DNA of 64,000 nucleotides from Bacilli bacterium (GTDB taxonomy: Bacteria; Bacillota; Bacilli; Paenibacillales; NBRC-103111), in NCBI GenBank assembly GCA_028287395.1, contig JAQBPR010000104.1:1-64000 (forward strand), given 5' to 3'. A model generated the notes under the pieces. It did no database searches. It was not told where the DNA came from and worked only from the letters and a program-made list of their open reading frames with translations. The translations under genes and the position numbers were made by a program. Of this stretch, positions 1 to 9,675 are shown in pieces. The first letter of the stretch is position 1; each line of letters opens with the position of its first letter.

Positions 1-143
1 TTAATTAGTATTTGGTAAAAATTTGCTTGCCCACATTCTGCCTGCATAAAGTTCGAAAATCAAATGTAAAGAAAAGCTTATTTGTCCTCTTGGCTTTATT
101 ATACACGATTCAATGGAAAGAGAGGAAGCAGGGATAAGTGTAA

Positions 144-362
144 AAAAGGGAAGGAGCATATCTACCATTTCAAAAGGGCATTTCATTTACATTAGGACTT
201 TTTATTTTACACATCTTCATTTGCATATGGGCTTATCGGGATGCATTGACTAGAACGGGACAACAAAACACGGCATTATTGGTGCTTCTAGCCATGATAT
301 TTTTTTCGGTGATTGGCATCATCGTATACTTCGTCATTCGTCAAGATTTGGGCCGAAGATGA
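144..362 (+). pseudogene. Remnant of a small PLDc_N-like two-helix membrane protein
   Basis: One plus-strand frame, open from a stop near 141-143 to TGA at 360-362, reads as two hydrophobic helices joined by AYRDALTRTG and ending IIVYFVIRQ. This resembles the phospholipase D nuclease N-terminal (PLDc_N) family of short membrane proteins. I see no ATG, GTG or TTG with a ribosome binding site in that frame, so the 5' end looks lost, or it starts at an unusual codon. The ORF-track entries at 1..186 (minus) and 313..495 (plus) look like shadows. Otherwise I see nothing in 1-519. Confidence 0.35.
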
Positions 363-519
363 CTGGAACTTTAATCTCTACGATTTCATAGGGATATATT
401 GCAGCTTGTTCGAATACATTTACGCTAGGAGTCTGTCCGACGAAAAGCTTGTGCAATTGAAGCTCGCAACTGTTTATTCATCGGGCAAATCATAGCCATA
501 ATGTAGGAGGGAAGCGCAG

Positions 520-3294
520 ATGGGTCAGAAACAAGAGTACCAATTGTCGGTCGAGGAAACATTGCAAGCGCAGCAAACTTTGCCGACACAAGGCTTGTTA
601 TGGGTTGAGGCTACCAAACGGAGAGGCCTTGTTGGCGCAAATGAGTTAACAGAAGGGAAGACAATAGCGCCGTTTATTTTATTTTTGAACCAATTTAAAG
701 ATTTTATGGTATTGGTGCTCATGGGAGCGACACTCATTTCCGGTCTATTAGGCGAATATTTAGATGCCATTACGATTGTGGCCATTATTGTCATGAATGG
801 TGTGCTTGGCTTTGTTCAAGAGTTTCGAGCGGAGCGGTCATTAAAAGCCTTAAAAGCATTATCTGCTCCTTCCGCGAAGGTCATTCGTGAAGGGGAGGTT
901 ACCCAAATTCCAGCTAAAGAATTGGTTCCAGGCGACTTGATTGCGCTTGAAAGCGGAGATCGAATTCCCGCAGATATTCGTTGGATCAAAGCAAACAATG
1001 TTTACGTGGAGGAATCGGCGCTGACAGGTGAGTCGTTCGCAGTAAGCAAGCATACGGACTCTATACCTGCGGATCAAATTCCTTTAGGCGATCAAAAGAA
1101 TTTGGGTTTTATGGGTACGATGATGACTCGCGGAACAGGAACGGGTATTGTCGTTCGTACAGCAATGGACACGGAAATGGGTAAAATCGCCGGGTTGATT
1201 CAGGGAACGGAAACAATGGAAACCCCACTGCAGCATCGTTTAGAGCAACTAGGTAAAATATTAATTATCCTTTCCATCGGACTGACCATCCTGGTTGTAG
1301 CTGCGGGGATTATCCATGGTCAGCCGCCGTATTCGATGTTTTTGGCAGGCGTCAGTTTAGCAGTCGCTGCCATTCCTGAAGGATTGCCAGCGATTGTAAC
1401 GATAGCATTAGCATTAGGCGTACAGCGAATGATTAGACGTAAAGCCATTGTTCGTAAATTACCCTCTGTGGAAACACTTGGATGTGCTTCCGTGATCTGC
1501 TCTGATAAAACGGGGACATTGACCCAGAATAAAATGACGGTGACTCATGTTTGGTTGGGTGGTCAGCTATTAGATGTTACGGGAGATGGTTATGAACCCA
1601 AGGGAGACATTACATTTGAAGGAAGTCCAGTTCATATTCGCACGAATGATATGCTGCGCCAGTTAATGCATGCTTCTGTATTATGCAACAATGCTTCATT
1701 AACAGAGGAATTACCTGAGGCTCAAGGCAAAAAATCAAAAGTGGAGATCAAACGAAATTGGGTGATAAAAGGGGATCCCACAGAAGGTGCGTTAATGGTG
1801 CTTGGCGCAAAAGCAGGGGTGACCTTAACGTCTATTCCAAACTCTTTTCAACGGATAAAAGAATTTCCGTTTGATTCGGAAAGAAAAAGAATGTCAGTGG
1901 CAATGGCTTATTCAGGTGGAACTATGATTTATACGAAAGGTGCACCAGATGTCTTGATGGAGCAATGTAACTATATACTCTGGGACAATAAAGTCATCCC
2001 TTTTACAAACACTTTGCGGCAGAAGGTTATGGCAGCCAACGAGGCTATGGCCAGGTCTGCTTTACGTGTTCTTGGGACTGCTTATCGCGAAATGAAAACA
2101 ATAGAGCCTTTCGAGGATGCGGATCAGGTAGAAGCAAATCTCGTTTTTATTGGTTTGGCAGGGATGATCGATCCACCGCGTAAGGAAGTTCGTGAAGCCA
2201 TTGTTAAATGTAAAAAGGCTGGCATACGCACAATTATGATTACTGGAGATCATCGCACAACTGCTGAAGCCATTGCGAAACAGCTCGGGATGCTTCCGCC
2301 CAAAGGATTAACGCTGGATGGCCAGCAATTATCCAACATGACAGAGGAAGAACTGGACGCGAAAGTGGAAGATGTTTATGTTTATGCAAGGGTATCGCCG
2401 GAGCACAAACTAAACATTGTGAAAGCATTACAACGTAAAGGCCACGTTGTTGCGATGACCGGAGATGGAGTAAATGACGCTCCGGCGATCAAAGCAGCCG
2501 ATATTGGGATTTCAATGGGGATCAGTGGAACGGATGTTGCTAAGGAAGCTTCCTCCCTTATTCTCAGTGATGATAATTTTGCTACGATTGTGGCGGCGAT
2601 TGAAGAGGGACGTGGCATTTATGAAAATATTCGTAAATTTATCCGTTATTTACTCGCTTCAAACGTTGGCGAAATTTTAACGATGTTCTTCGCGATGATG
2701 CTTGCACTTCCTTTACCGTTACTCCCTATTCAAATTTTGTGGGTTAACCTTGTGACGGATGGTTTGCCAGCTATGGCACTTGGCATCGATCAAGCGGAAA
2801 AGGACTTAATGCAGCATAGGCCGCGTTCTGCCAAGGAAAATATTTTTGCGCGCAGGCTCGGATGGAAAATTGTGAGCCGTGGTTTTTTAATCGGAATTTG
2901 TACATTAGGCGCATTTTGGCTGACTTTACATCATCAATTGGATGACACTGCAGGATTATTAAAAGCACAGTCGGTTGCTTTCGCTACGCTTGTTATGGCA
3001 CAGCTTATTCACGTTTTTGATTGTCGCAGTTCACGTTCGATTTTCCATCGCAATCCCCTACAGAATCGCTATTTGGTGTTGGCTGTCTTTTCTTCGCTGG
3101 TCTTACTTTTAGGCGTCATGTATGTAAGCGCCTTGCAGCCGATTTTTAAAACGGTGCCTTTAGATTGGAAAGATTGGATTCTTGTCTTAATCGCGGCAGG
3201 CATTCCGACATTTTTAATGGGATTCGGAAGCTTGATGCAAACTCCTTCACGTAAAAAGAGAATAAGCTACAGCACCAAGTCAATCACTCGTTGA
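520..3294 (+). CDS. yloB: Calcium-translocating P-type ATPase (SERCA type)
   Basis: A 924-residue P2-type cation pump of the plasma membrane that exports Ca2+ using ATP. The sequence shows an N-terminal cation-ATPase domain, the actuator motif TGES near residue 169, the phosphorylation motif [10 protein letters not shown] near 328, the hinge motif TGDGVNDAP near 647, and a hydrophobic C-terminal block (about 710-905) with paired helices. Length matches bacterial SERCA-like pumps. The start is an ATG about 11 nt after GTAGGAGG. In B. subtilis the homologue YloB also lies just upstream of the yicC-remA-gmk segment, and here only dapF and a methyltransferase intervene. Calcium specificity is inferred from family and position. 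Confidence 0.93.
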   Translation: MGQKQEYQLSVEETLQAQQTLPTQGLLWVEATKRRGLVGANELTEGKTIAPFILFLNQFKDFMVLVLMGATLISGLLGEYLDAITIVAIIVMNGVLGFVQEFRAERSLKALKALSAPSAKVIREGEVTQIPAKELVPGDLIALESGDRIPADIRWIKANNVYVEESALTGESFAVSKHTDSIPADQIPLGDQKNLGFMGTMMTRGTGTGIVVRTAMDTEMGKIAGLIQGTETMETPLQHRLEQLGKILIILSIGLTILVVAAGIIHGQPPYSMFLAGVSLAVAAIPEGLPAIVTIALALGVQRMIRRKAIVRKLPSVETLGCASVICSDKTGTLTQNKMTVTHVWLGGQLLDVTGDGYEPKGDITFEGSPVHIRTNDMLRQLMHASVLCNNASLTEELPEAQGKKSKVEIKRNWVIKGDPTEGALMVLGAKAGVTLTSIPNSFQRIKEFPFDSERKRMSVAMAYSGGTMIYTKGAPDVLMEQCNYILWDNKVIPFTNTLRQKVMAANEAMARSALRVLGTAYREMKTIEPFEDADQVEANLVFIGLAGMIDPPRKEVREAIVKCKKAGIRTIMITGDHRTTAEAIAKQLGMLPPKGLTLDGQQLSNMTEEELDAKVEDVYVYARVSPEHKLNIVKALQRKGHVVAMTGDGVNDAPAIKAADIGISMGISGTDVAKEASSLILSDDNFATIVAAIEEGRGIYENIRKFIRYLLASNVGEILTMFFAMMLALPLPLLPIQILWVNLVTDGLPAMALGIDQAEKDLMQHRPRSAKENIFARRLGWKIVSRGFLIGICTLGAFWLTLHHQLDDTAGLLKAQSVAFATLVMAQLIHVFDCRSSRSIFHRNPLQNRYLVLAVFSSLVLLLGVMYVSALQPIFKTVPLDWKDWILVLIAAGIPTFLMGFGSLMQTPSRKKRISYSTKSITR

Positions 3295-3405
3295 TGAATA
3301 AAAAGCGACGTTTAGGCTATGCATTCGGCTGCTTTTAAGATATGATTAAGTCTAATTGAGGAAAATCATAGCCTTACCTATTTTGAAGCAGAGGTGTACG
3401 AACAC

Positions 3406-4242
3406 ATGGAATTTACAAAAATGCATGGCTTAGGGAATGACTTTATCCTTATTCAAGGAGAGTCGAAGTTACCAACCAATGCTTCACAACTTGCCATCGA
3501 ATTATGCAATCGATTTTTTGGGATTGGCGCTGATGGCCTGGTTTATATTTTACCTTCTGAAAAAGCGGATTTTATGATGCGAATTATTAACTCTGACGGA
3601 TCAGAAGCAGAACAATGCGGAAATGCCATTCGCTGCGTGGCTAAATATGTTTATGACCATGGATTGATCGAGCAAACTGAAATGGCCATTGAAACTTTAG
3701 GCGCAGGTGCGCAAAAAGTTCAAATGAAGCTAAAAGACGGAAAAGTGGACACCGTACGAGTGGACATGGGTGCGCCAATTCTTAAAGGAACGCAAGTACC
3801 AACAACGGTAGATCAAGATATTGTGAAGGATTATCCGATTGAAGTGGATGGTCGACAATTCCGGTTTACTGCCGTCTCTATGGGGAATCCGCATTGTGTC
3901 ATTTATGTCGATGATGCCGTGAATATGGATTTGCAAACCTGGGGTCCCAAGCTTGAAACTCACCCGATGTTTCCTAAAAAAATGAATGTCGAATTTGTAA
4001 CAGTGAAATCGCGTGGTTATACGGATATGCGTGTATGGGAACGTGGAGCGGGACCTACATTAGCTTGTGGAACAGGTGCTTGCGCTACATTAGTTGCTTC
4101 TGTTTTGAATGGATTAACAGATCGTGAGGCAATCGTTTCGTTAAAAGGCGGCGATTTGTTTATTGAGTGGAACGAGCAGGATAATCATGTTTATATGACC
4201 GGTCCAGCTCAAGAAGTGTTTAAAGGAACGGTGGCGAAATAA
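3406..4242 (+). CDS. dapF: Diaminopimelate epimerase
   Basis: Interconverts LL- and meso-diaminopimelate in the cytoplasm, supplying lysine and the peptidoglycan (and spore cortex) cross-linking residue. The N-terminus MEFTKMHGLGNDF is the family signature. The two catalytic cysteines sit in EQCGNAIRC (about residue 70) and ACGTGACAT (about 219). The ORF track starts at GTG 3394, but GAGGTG there works as the ribosome binding site for the ATG at 3406, which gives the usual N-terminus (278 residues). The next gene begins at the base after its stop codon, so the two are probably translated together. No clear terminator separates it from the ATPase upstream. Confidence 0.95.
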   Translation: MEFTKMHGLGNDFILIQGESKLPTNASQLAIELCNRFFGIGADGLVYILPSEKADFMMRIINSDGSEAEQCGNAIRCVAKYVYDHGLIEQTEMAIETLGAGAQKVQMKLKDGKVDTVRVDMGAPILKGTQVPTTVDQDIVKDYPIEVDGRQFRFTAVSMGNPHCVIYVDDAVNMDLQTWGPKLETHPMFPKKMNVEFVTVKSRGYTDMRVWERGAGPTLACGTGACATLVASVLNGLTDREAIVSLKGGDLFIEWNEQDNHVYMTGPAQEVFKGTVAK

Positions 4243-6159
4243 ATGAAGGCTGATCTAAAATCAGATCTACGTCAAAAGCTAAAAGAAGCCATTATAGTTG
4301 GCGATGGAGCGATGGGGACCTATTTATATCAGCTTGGTTTTCCAATCGGCGTATCCTATGAAGAGTTTAATTTATTAAAACCGGATATCATTATGGATGT
4401 GCACCGCCGTTATTATGAGGCTGGTGCACGTTTGATTGAGACGAATACTTTTTCTGCTAATCGTGAAAAGCTGTCCAAATATGGCTTGGAGAATGAAGTT
4501 GCAGCCATCAATCGTGCTGGCGTACAAATCGCGCGTCAAGCAGTTGGAAAAGACGCTTATGTAGTAGGAGCGGTGGGCTCGATCCGTGCCGGAAAAAGGA
4601 CAAACATTTCTTCAAATCAGATCGAATTTGATTTGCAGCAGCAGATTGAAGCCTTAATTGAAGCTGAAATTGATGGTGTTTTGCTAGAAACATTTTATGA
4701 TTTTGCGGAAATGAAAACAGCATTGGGTTTGATACGAAAAGTGTGTGATTTGCCTGTTATTTGTCAATTTGCCACGGAAGGTAATGGATTAACTCGTGAC
4801 GGTGTGCTGTTTACAGAAGCATTTCAACAGTTACAGGAGAATGGAGCCGATGTGATTGGCTTCAATTGTCATAGCGGACCCAATGGGATTTTACGCGCAT
4901 TGGAAAAATTGGTATCCCATTTTACTATGCCTTTTTCTGTATTTCCTAATGCAGGCTTACCCGGTTATATCGATGGACGCTTTACGTACATGGCAGCACC
5001 AGAATATTTTGCTGAAACAGCACTGCAATTTGCTGATTTGGGAGTCCGGATCATCGGAGGATGCTGCGGAACAACACCAGAGCATATTGGCGCTATGGTT
5101 AAAGCTCTTAACGGATATGTACCGCAGCAAAATACTTTAAAACTGGAAAAAAACGAGCTATCCGGTTCATCACTGATTGTTATTGGTGAATCTAAGCTAA
5201 GTGATAAACAGCTTGCTGTTGAACTGCCTTTAGCTGAACCTTCTATTCTTGAACTTGTCCAAAAACGCCATACCGTTATCGTGGAATGGGATTCTCCAAG
5301 GGACTTGGCTATTAATAAATTTATGCAAGGCTCACAAGCGTTAAAGGATGCTGGCGCTGATGCGGTCACTTTAGCGGATAATTCTCTTGCACAGACACGG
5401 ATCAGCAATATGTCGATGGGGCATTTAATCAAAGATCGTCTTGGCATCCGTCCATTGCTACATGTTGCATGCCGTGATCGAAATCTCATTGGCACCCAAT
5501 CCCATTTAATGGGATTGCACGCTTTAGGGATTAATCATGTTCTAGCGATTACAGGTGATCCTGCGAGAGTAGGCGATCTTCCCGGTTCCAGCTCCGTTTA
5601 TGATTTGACGTCATTTGATTTGATTCGAATGACGAAACAATTAAATGAAGGGGTAGCTTTTTCCGGAAAATTATTAAAACAAAAAGCGAATTTTATCGTA
5701 GGGGCTGCGTTTGATCCGAATGTTAAGTATATGGACAAAGGTGTCCAACGAATGGAAAAAAAAGTAGCTGCGGGTGCAGATTATTTTATGACGCAGCCCG
5801 TATTTGATCCGTTGCAAATTGAAAAATTTTATATGGCTTCAAAGCATTTGAATGTGCCTATTTTTATTGGAATTATGCCTTTGATGAGTGGTCGCAACGC
5901 TGAATTTTTGCATAATGAGGTTCCGGGAATTCGGATTTCTGAGGAGATACGCAAACGGATGGCCAATTTAGAGGGCGAAGCGGGACGGAAAATGGGTATT
6001 GTCATTGCCAAAGAGCTCGTTGATGTTGCGATGCGCTATTTTAAAGGGATTTATTTTATGACACCGATGATTTTTTATGATATGACCGTTGAATTAACGC
6101 AATATGTATGGAAAAAATCCAATCGCAGCGATTTGCCCTTGTACCCGTCATCAAAATGA
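4243..6159 (+). CDS. yitJ: Bifunctional homocysteine S-methyltransferase / methylenetetrahydrofolate reductase
   Basis: A 638-residue fusion. Residues about 10-300 form a homocysteine S-methyltransferase barrel with the zinc-binding cysteines in GFNCHSG (about 208) and GGCCGTTP (about 272). Residues about 350-620 form a methylenetetrahydrofolate reductase (MTHFR) barrel, recognisable by AITGDP and YFMTQPVFD. The protein should make 5-methyl-THF and pass methyl groups to homocysteine, giving methionine. B. subtilis YitJ has the same two-domain order. There the gene is under a SAM riboswitch; here it abuts dapF with no room for one, so control probably comes from the upstream promoter. The methyl donor used by the N-terminal domain cannot be told from sequence. 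Confidence 0.88.
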   Translation: MKADLKSDLRQKLKEAIIVGDGAMGTYLYQLGFPIGVSYEEFNLLKPDIIMDVHRRYYEAGARLIETNTFSANREKLSKYGLENEVAAINRAGVQIARQAVGKDAYVVGAVGSIRAGKRTNISSNQIEFDLQQQIEALIEAEIDGVLLETFYDFAEMKTALGLIRKVCDLPVICQFATEGNGLTRDGVLFTEAFQQLQENGADVIGFNCHSGPNGILRALEKLVSHFTMPFSVFPNAGLPGYIDGRFTYMAAPEYFAETALQFADLGVRIIGGCCGTTPEHIGAMVKALNGYVPQQNTLKLEKNELSGSSLIVIGESKLSDKQLAVELPLAEPSILELVQKRHTVIVEWDSPRDLAINKFMQGSQALKDAGADAVTLADNSLAQTRISNMSMGHLIKDRLGIRPLLHVACRDRNLIGTQSHLMGLHALGINHVLAITGDPARVGDLPGSSSVYDLTSFDLIRMTKQLNEGVAFSGKLLKQKANFIVGAAFDPNVKYMDKGVQRMEKKVAAGADYFMTQPVFDPLQIEKFYMASKHLNVPIFIGIMPLMSGRNAEFLHNEVPGIRISEEIRKRMANLEGEAGRKMGIVIAKELVDVAMRYFKGIYFMTPMIFYDMTVELTQYVWKKSNRSDLPLYPSSK

Positions 6160-6181
6160 ATTAAAATAGATAAGATATATA

Positions 6182-6220
6182 CTTACGATGTCTGCTTGTG
6201 AAAACAAGCTCTTGGATGTG
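6182..6220 (+). promoter_or_regulatory. CTTACGATG-hairpin leader element, copy 1
   Basis: CTTACGATG at 6182-6190 is followed by GCTTGT-gaaa-ACAAGC (6194-6209), a 6-bp stem with a 4-nt loop, and then a weak ribosome binding site GGATGTGAT before the TTG start of yicC. The same arrangement precedes remA and gpsA. The function is unknown; a 5' UTR or promoter element is the simplest reading. Confidence 0.6.
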
Positions 6221-6227
6221 ATAGCTC

Positions 6228-7109
6228 TTGATTCAAAGTATGACAGGTTTCGGACAAGCGATCCAAACCAATGAAGGTTACCGGCTGCAAGTTGAATTGA
6301 AATCAGTGAATCATCGTTTTCTGGAGATGAATATTCGCCTACCGCGTGAATGGATACGCTTAGAGGACGTGTTAAAGCAAAAGATTCGTTCTGTAGTGCA
6401 TCGAGGGAAGGTCGACGTTTTTGTCAATATTTATCGCGAGACGCTGGTCGATCAAAAGGTTATTCTTGATTGGTCGCTTGCAGAAGCTTACTTTAATGCG
6501 GCTCAGCAGTTAAGAGCTAAATTCGGCTTACCAGATACGTTTTCGATCCAAGATTTGCTGCATATTCCTGATTTAATCACGCTTTCTGATCAGCCTGACG
6601 AAGCAAATCCTGCGATACAGGATTCCTTACTTGCCTGTACGGAAAACGCTTTGCGCGAATTGCTTTTTATGCGAGACGCGGAAGGGAAACATTTACACGC
6701 AGATTTGATGTTGAGATTACAAGTATTGAAGTCTTTGCATCAATCTATGCAGGTATTGGCTCCTAAGGTGGTCGAGCAATATAAAATAAAATTGCAAACA
6801 CGAATCCAGGAAATGCTTGAAGGAAAGCCGCTGGATGAATATCGCATCTTGCAAGAGGCAGCGATTTATGCGGATCGTTCGAATATTGACGAAGAGCTAA
6901 CACGACTTGATAGTCATTTTCAACAATTTACTCGACTGCTTGTTCACGAAGATCCTTCGGGGCGAAAGCTGGATTTTTTACTACAGGAAATGAACCGAGA
7001 AGTAAACACAATTGGCTCTAAAGCGAATCATACTGATTTGCTCAATGATGTAGTCGAGATGAAGGCGGAATTGGAAAAAATGCGTGAGCAAGTTCAAAAT
7101 ATACAATAA
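6228..7109 (+). CDS. yicC: YicC/YloC-family endoribonuclease
   Basis: A 293-residue protein of the YicC family, whose members are endoribonucleases involved in mRNA or small-RNA turnover. It begins MIQSMTGFGQ, the family's hallmark N-terminus. The YicC-like N-terminal domain covers about residues 1-155 and the DUF1732 C-terminal domain about 207-293, including EEAAIYADRSNIDEELTRL-type conserved sequence and the NREVNTIGSK motif. The start is a TTG with only a modest SD (GGATGTGAT), and a CTTACGATG-hairpin leader lies just before it. remA follows 163 bp later, separated by a palindromic repeat and a second leader. Confidence 0.92.
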   Translation: MIQSMTGFGQAIQTNEGYRLQVELKSVNHRFLEMNIRLPREWIRLEDVLKQKIRSVVHRGKVDVFVNIYRETLVDQKVILDWSLAEAYFNAAQQLRAKFGLPDTFSIQDLLHIPDLITLSDQPDEANPAIQDSLLACTENALRELLFMRDAEGKHLHADLMLRLQVLKSLHQSMQVLAPKVVEQYKIKLQTRIQEMLEGKPLDEYRILQEAAIYADRSNIDEELTRLDSHFQQFTRLLVHEDPSGRKLDFLLQEMNREVNTIGSKANHTDLLNDVVEMKAELEKMREQVQNIQ

Positions 7110-7191
7110 GAGTGTGTTCAAAAAATGGCGAAATGGAGTAATGGGTGTGCTTATTCATTACGCAACATAGCTATACTTTTTGAACAGACTC
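7110..7191 (+). repeat. 82-bp palindromic MITE-like element, full copy
   Basis: The element starts at the base after the yicC stop. Its ends are inverted repeats: GAGTGTGTTCAAAAA at the left and TTTTTGAACAGACTC at the right, 14 of 15 bases complementary. The right half (TTCATTACGCAACATAGC and on through TTTTTGAAC) recurs at 28240-28275. It carries no coding potential. The size and ends fit a non-autonomous mobile or REP-like element, but no parent transposase is in the window. Confidence 0.65.
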
Positions 7192-7226
7192 AATAAGGAT
7201 AATTTTCTAGTGAAACACAGTATATG

Positions 7227-7265
7227 CTTACGATGCTAGCTTGCCACAGCAAGCTTATAGGGGGA
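7227..7265 (+). promoter_or_regulatory. CTTACGATG-hairpin leader element, copy 2
   Basis: CTTACGATG at 7227-7235, then AGCTTGC-caca-GCAAGCT (7238-7255), a perfect 7-bp stem with a 4-nt loop, then TATAGGGGG as the ribosome binding site of remA. The arrangement matches the copies before yicC and gpsA. Confidence 0.65.
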
Positions 7266-7272
7266 CATTCAG

Positions 7273-7533
7273 ATGGCTATTAAATTAATTAATATTGGTT
7301 TCGGGAATATTGTTTCCGCGAATCGCATCATATCTATTGTTAGTCCGGAATCTGCTCCGATCAAAAGAATAATTCAGGAAGCGCGCGATCGCCATATGTT
7401 GATTGACGCTACCTATGGTCGACGCACTCGAGCCGTTATTATTACCGATAGCGATCATGTTATTTTGTCTGCTGTACAACCAGAGACGGTTGCGCATCGA
7501 CTTTCCAACAAGGAAGATGATCATGACGAATAA
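7273..7533 (+). CDS. remA: Extracellular matrix regulator RemA (DUF370)
   Basis: An 86-residue DNA-binding protein that activates biofilm matrix and osmoprotection genes in B. subtilis. The N-terminus [17 protein letters not shown] and the central basic stretch [15 protein letters not shown] are typical. Length and position directly before gmk match the family. Its stop lies inside gmk, overlapping by 11 nt, so the two are probably co-translated. The ribosome binding site (AGGGGG) forms the end of the CTTACGATG leader, whose hairpin might limit access to it. Confidence 0.93.
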   Translation: MAIKLINIGFGNIVSANRIISIVSPESAPIKRIIQEARDRHMLIDATYGRRTRAVIITDSDHVILSAVQPETVAHRLSNKEDDHDE

Positions 7534-8161
7534 GCAAGTGCCTGATTTGAACAGTGGCAGGGGAATTCTTATGGTACTTTCCGGACCCTCAGGTGTAGGT
7601 AAAGGCACCGTATGCACCGCCTTAAGAAAAAGTACAATGGATTTGGTTTACTCCGTTTCAGCGACTACACGCGCTCCACGCGAAGGTGAGATCGATGGCG
7701 TTAATTATTTTTTTAAAAGCAAGGAACAGTTTTTAGAGATGATCGCCAATGATGAGTTGTTGGAATGGGCGGAGTACGTCGGTAATTACTACGGTACGCC
7801 GCAGCAATTTGTTGAAGAAACGCTTGCTTCCGGTAAAGACGTCATCCTAGAAATCGAAGTTCAAGGCGCGTTAAAAGTTAAGAAAAAGTTCCCAGAGGGT
7901 GTCTTTACATTTCTTTTGCCCCCATCCCTTGATGAGCTGCAGAATCGGATTGAAACAAGAGGCACGGAAAGTGAAGAAACAATTCGCAACCGTATGTCTG
8001 TTGCGCAAGAGGAAATACAGCTTTTGGAACATTATGATTACGCAATTGTGAATGATCAGGTGGAGACGGCATGCCGTCGTATTCAATCCATTTTAATCGC
8101 CGAGCGGTGCCGGCAAGTAAGAGTGCTGCACAAAATACAAAAATGGATGGATGAGGTGTAG
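7523..8161 (+). CDS. gmk: Guanylate kinase
   Basis: Phosphorylates GMP to GDP in the cytoplasm. The P-loop [10 protein letters not shown] lies near residue 20, followed by the GMP-binding region [11 protein letters not shown] and the VNYFF segment. The ORF track extends the frame back to 7403, but that part lies within remA. ATG 7523 (MTNKQVPDL), preceded by AAGGAAGA, gives the normal length of 212 residues. The gene overlaps the end of remA and is followed after 3 nt by rpoZ, the standard Firmicutes order. Confidence 0.95.
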   Translation: MTNKQVPDLNSGRGILMVLSGPSGVGKGTVCTALRKSTMDLVYSVSATTRAPREGEIDGVNYFFKSKEQFLEMIANDELLEWAEYVGNYYGTPQQFVEETLASGKDVILEIEVQGALKVKKKFPEGVFTFLLPPSLDELQNRIETRGTESEETIRNRMSVAQEEIQLLEHYDYAIVNDQVETACRRIQSILIAERCRQVRVLHKIQKWMDEV

Positions 8162-8164
8162 TAC

Positions 8165-8392
8165 ATGTTATATCCTTCAATCGACAAATTGCTCGAAAAA
8201 GTGGACAGTAAGTATTCTTTGGTGGTAGCAGCTTCTAAACGTGCAAGATCATTGCGTGATGGTGCCAAATCAGAACTCCGCAGTCCGAAATCGTTTAAAC
8301 AGGTTGGCGTTGCATTGGAAGAATTGTACGGAGATTACATTTCATACGAAAAGCTTCCAGAAAAAGAAGGAATCAAGGCTAAGCAACAGTAA
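8165..8392 (+). CDS. rpoZ: RNA polymerase omega subunit
   Basis: A 75-residue assembly factor of RNA polymerase. MLYPSIDKLLEKVDSKYSLV and the AASKRARSL segment are the family core; the C-terminus is short and basic, as usual in Bacillales. It starts 3 nt after gmk and ends before a clear intrinsic terminator, suggesting that remA-gmk-rpoZ is one transcription unit with at least partial separation from coaBC. Confidence 0.95.
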   Translation: MLYPSIDKLLEKVDSKYSLVVAASKRARSLRDGAKSELRSPKSFKQVGVALEELYGDYISYEKLPEKEGIKAKQQ

Positions 8393-8397
8393 TTTTC

Positions 8398-8427
8398 TAT
8401 AACAACCCTGGCGGTTGTTATTTTTTT
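8398..8427 (+). terminator. Intrinsic terminator after rpoZ
   Basis: AACAACC - ctggc - GGTTGTT, a 7-bp stem extended by flanking T/A pairs, followed by a run of seven T. It lies six bases after the rpoZ stop. Confidence 0.85.
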
Positions 8428-8463
8428 CTCATAAACTCATTCTAGAAAGCGCGGTGGATAAAA

Positions 8464-9675
8464 ATGCTGCAAGGGAGATCAATACTTTTGGGAGTATGTG
8501 GTGGTATTGCTGCTTATAAAGCTGCGTCGCTGTGTAGTAAATTAGCGCAGGCAGGCGCGGAAGTGCATGTGATTATGACAGCATCAGCAATTAAATTTAT
8601 CGCTCCGCTTACCTTTCAAACTTTGTCCGGACATGCTGTTTCAGTGGATACTTTTACAGAGGAAGATCCTTCGGTTGTTTCGCATATTCATTTGGCAGAC
8701 CATGCAGATTTAATTGTTATTGCGCCTGCGACAGCAAACATGATTGCAAAAATGGCACAAGGTTTAGCTGATGATATGCTAAGTACTACTTTACTTGCTG
8801 CAACGGCACCGGTTTTGGTCGTTCCAGCGATGAATGTTCATATGTTTGCGCATCCAGCTGTTGAGAACAATATGCGGATTTTACGGGAACGCAAGGTGCA
8901 TTTTATTGAGCCTAACGAAGGGCAATTGGCTTGCGGATACGTGGGTAAAGGTCGATTGGCTGAGCCGGAGGAAATTTATTCGGCAATTGAAAAGCTTCTT
9001 TCGTTGAATAAGCCGCTGCTCGGTAAAAGGGTGCTTGTGACTGCGGGTGGAACCAAAGAACGGATCGATCCCGTGCGTTTCCTTTCAAATGATTCATCTG
9101 GAAAAATGGGTTTTGCCATAGCTGAAGCTGCAAAGGAAATGGGCGCGGAAGTGACGCTTATTTATGGATCAACCACGGCTGCATTACCTGCTGGATTGGA
9201 ATTGATTCCAATTGATTCAGCTCAAGACATGCTAGATGCGGTGATGACTAAGCTTCCCGAAATAGATGTTGTGATTAAAGCGGCTGCTGTCGCTGATTAT
9301 CGGCCTATTGAAATTTCAAAGCAAAAAATAAAGAAAACAGAAGACATATTATCCCTCTCTTTGGTGAAAAACACAGATATTTTACATTTAATTGGAGAGC
9401 GTAAAACGCATCAATTCATCGTTGGATTTGCAGCAGAAACAGAGGAGCTAGAAGTAAATGCCATGGCCAAGCTGCAGCGAAAAAAATGCGATTTAATCGT
9501 AGCGAACGATCTGACTCGTGATGGTGCCGGATTTGGAACGGATACGAATATTATCCAAATTTATGATCGTAACGGACTTGTTGAAGCGCTTCCGATTATG
9601 GATAAAAGCGCAGCAGCCAAGCGATTATTAACGTTAATTGCTGAGCGCATTTCCATCCCAAGGAGCGATGGCTAA
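8464..9675 (+). CDS. coaBC: Bifunctional phosphopantothenoylcysteine decarboxylase / phosphopantothenate-cysteine ligase
   Basis: Catalyses two steps of coenzyme A synthesis. The N-terminal flavoprotein CoaC domain (about 1-180) starts GVCGGIAAYK and carries the PAMNVHM substrate motif. The C-terminal CoaB domain (about 187-403) starts VLVTAGGTKERIDPVRF, followed by SSGKMG and a conserved VANDL. Length is normal (403). The start ATG follows GCGGTGG, a mediocre SD. The stop TAA overlaps the priA start ATG by one base (TAATG), indicating translational coupling. Confidence 0.95.
   Translation: MLQGRSILLGVCGGIAAYKAASLCSKLAQAGAEVHVIMTASAIKFIAPLTFQTLSGHAVSVDTFTEEDPSVVSHIHLADHADLIVIAPATANMIAKMAQGLADDMLSTTLLAATAPVLVVPAMNVHMFAHPAVENNMRILRERKVHFIEPNEGQLACGYVGKGRLAEPEEIYSAIEKLLSLNKPLLGKRVLVTAGGTKERIDPVRFLSNDSSGKMGFAIAEAAKEMGAEVTLIYGSTTAALPAGLELIPIDSAQDMLDAVMTKLPEIDVVIKAAAVADYRPIEISKQKIKKTEDILSLSLVKNTDILHLIGERKTHQFIVGFAAETEELEVNAMAKLQRKKCDLIVANDLTRDGAGFGTDTNIIQIYDRNGLVEALPIMDKSAAAKRLLTLIAERISIPRSDG

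Noticed and set aside
1-186. Minus-strand 61-residue ORF
   Set aside because: No recognisable motif and no clear SD; overlaps the start-less fragment region.
3295-3405. Terminator between the calcium ATPase and dapF
   Set aside because: Only a weak, interrupted hairpin near AAAAAGCG...GCTTTT is visible; not convincing.
4200-4243. SAM riboswitch before the yitJ-like gene
   Set aside because: The gene starts at the base after the dapF stop, so there is no room for an S-box leader.
4965-5495. Minus-strand ORF of 176 residues
   Set aside because: Shadow of the methyltransferase/MTHFR gene.
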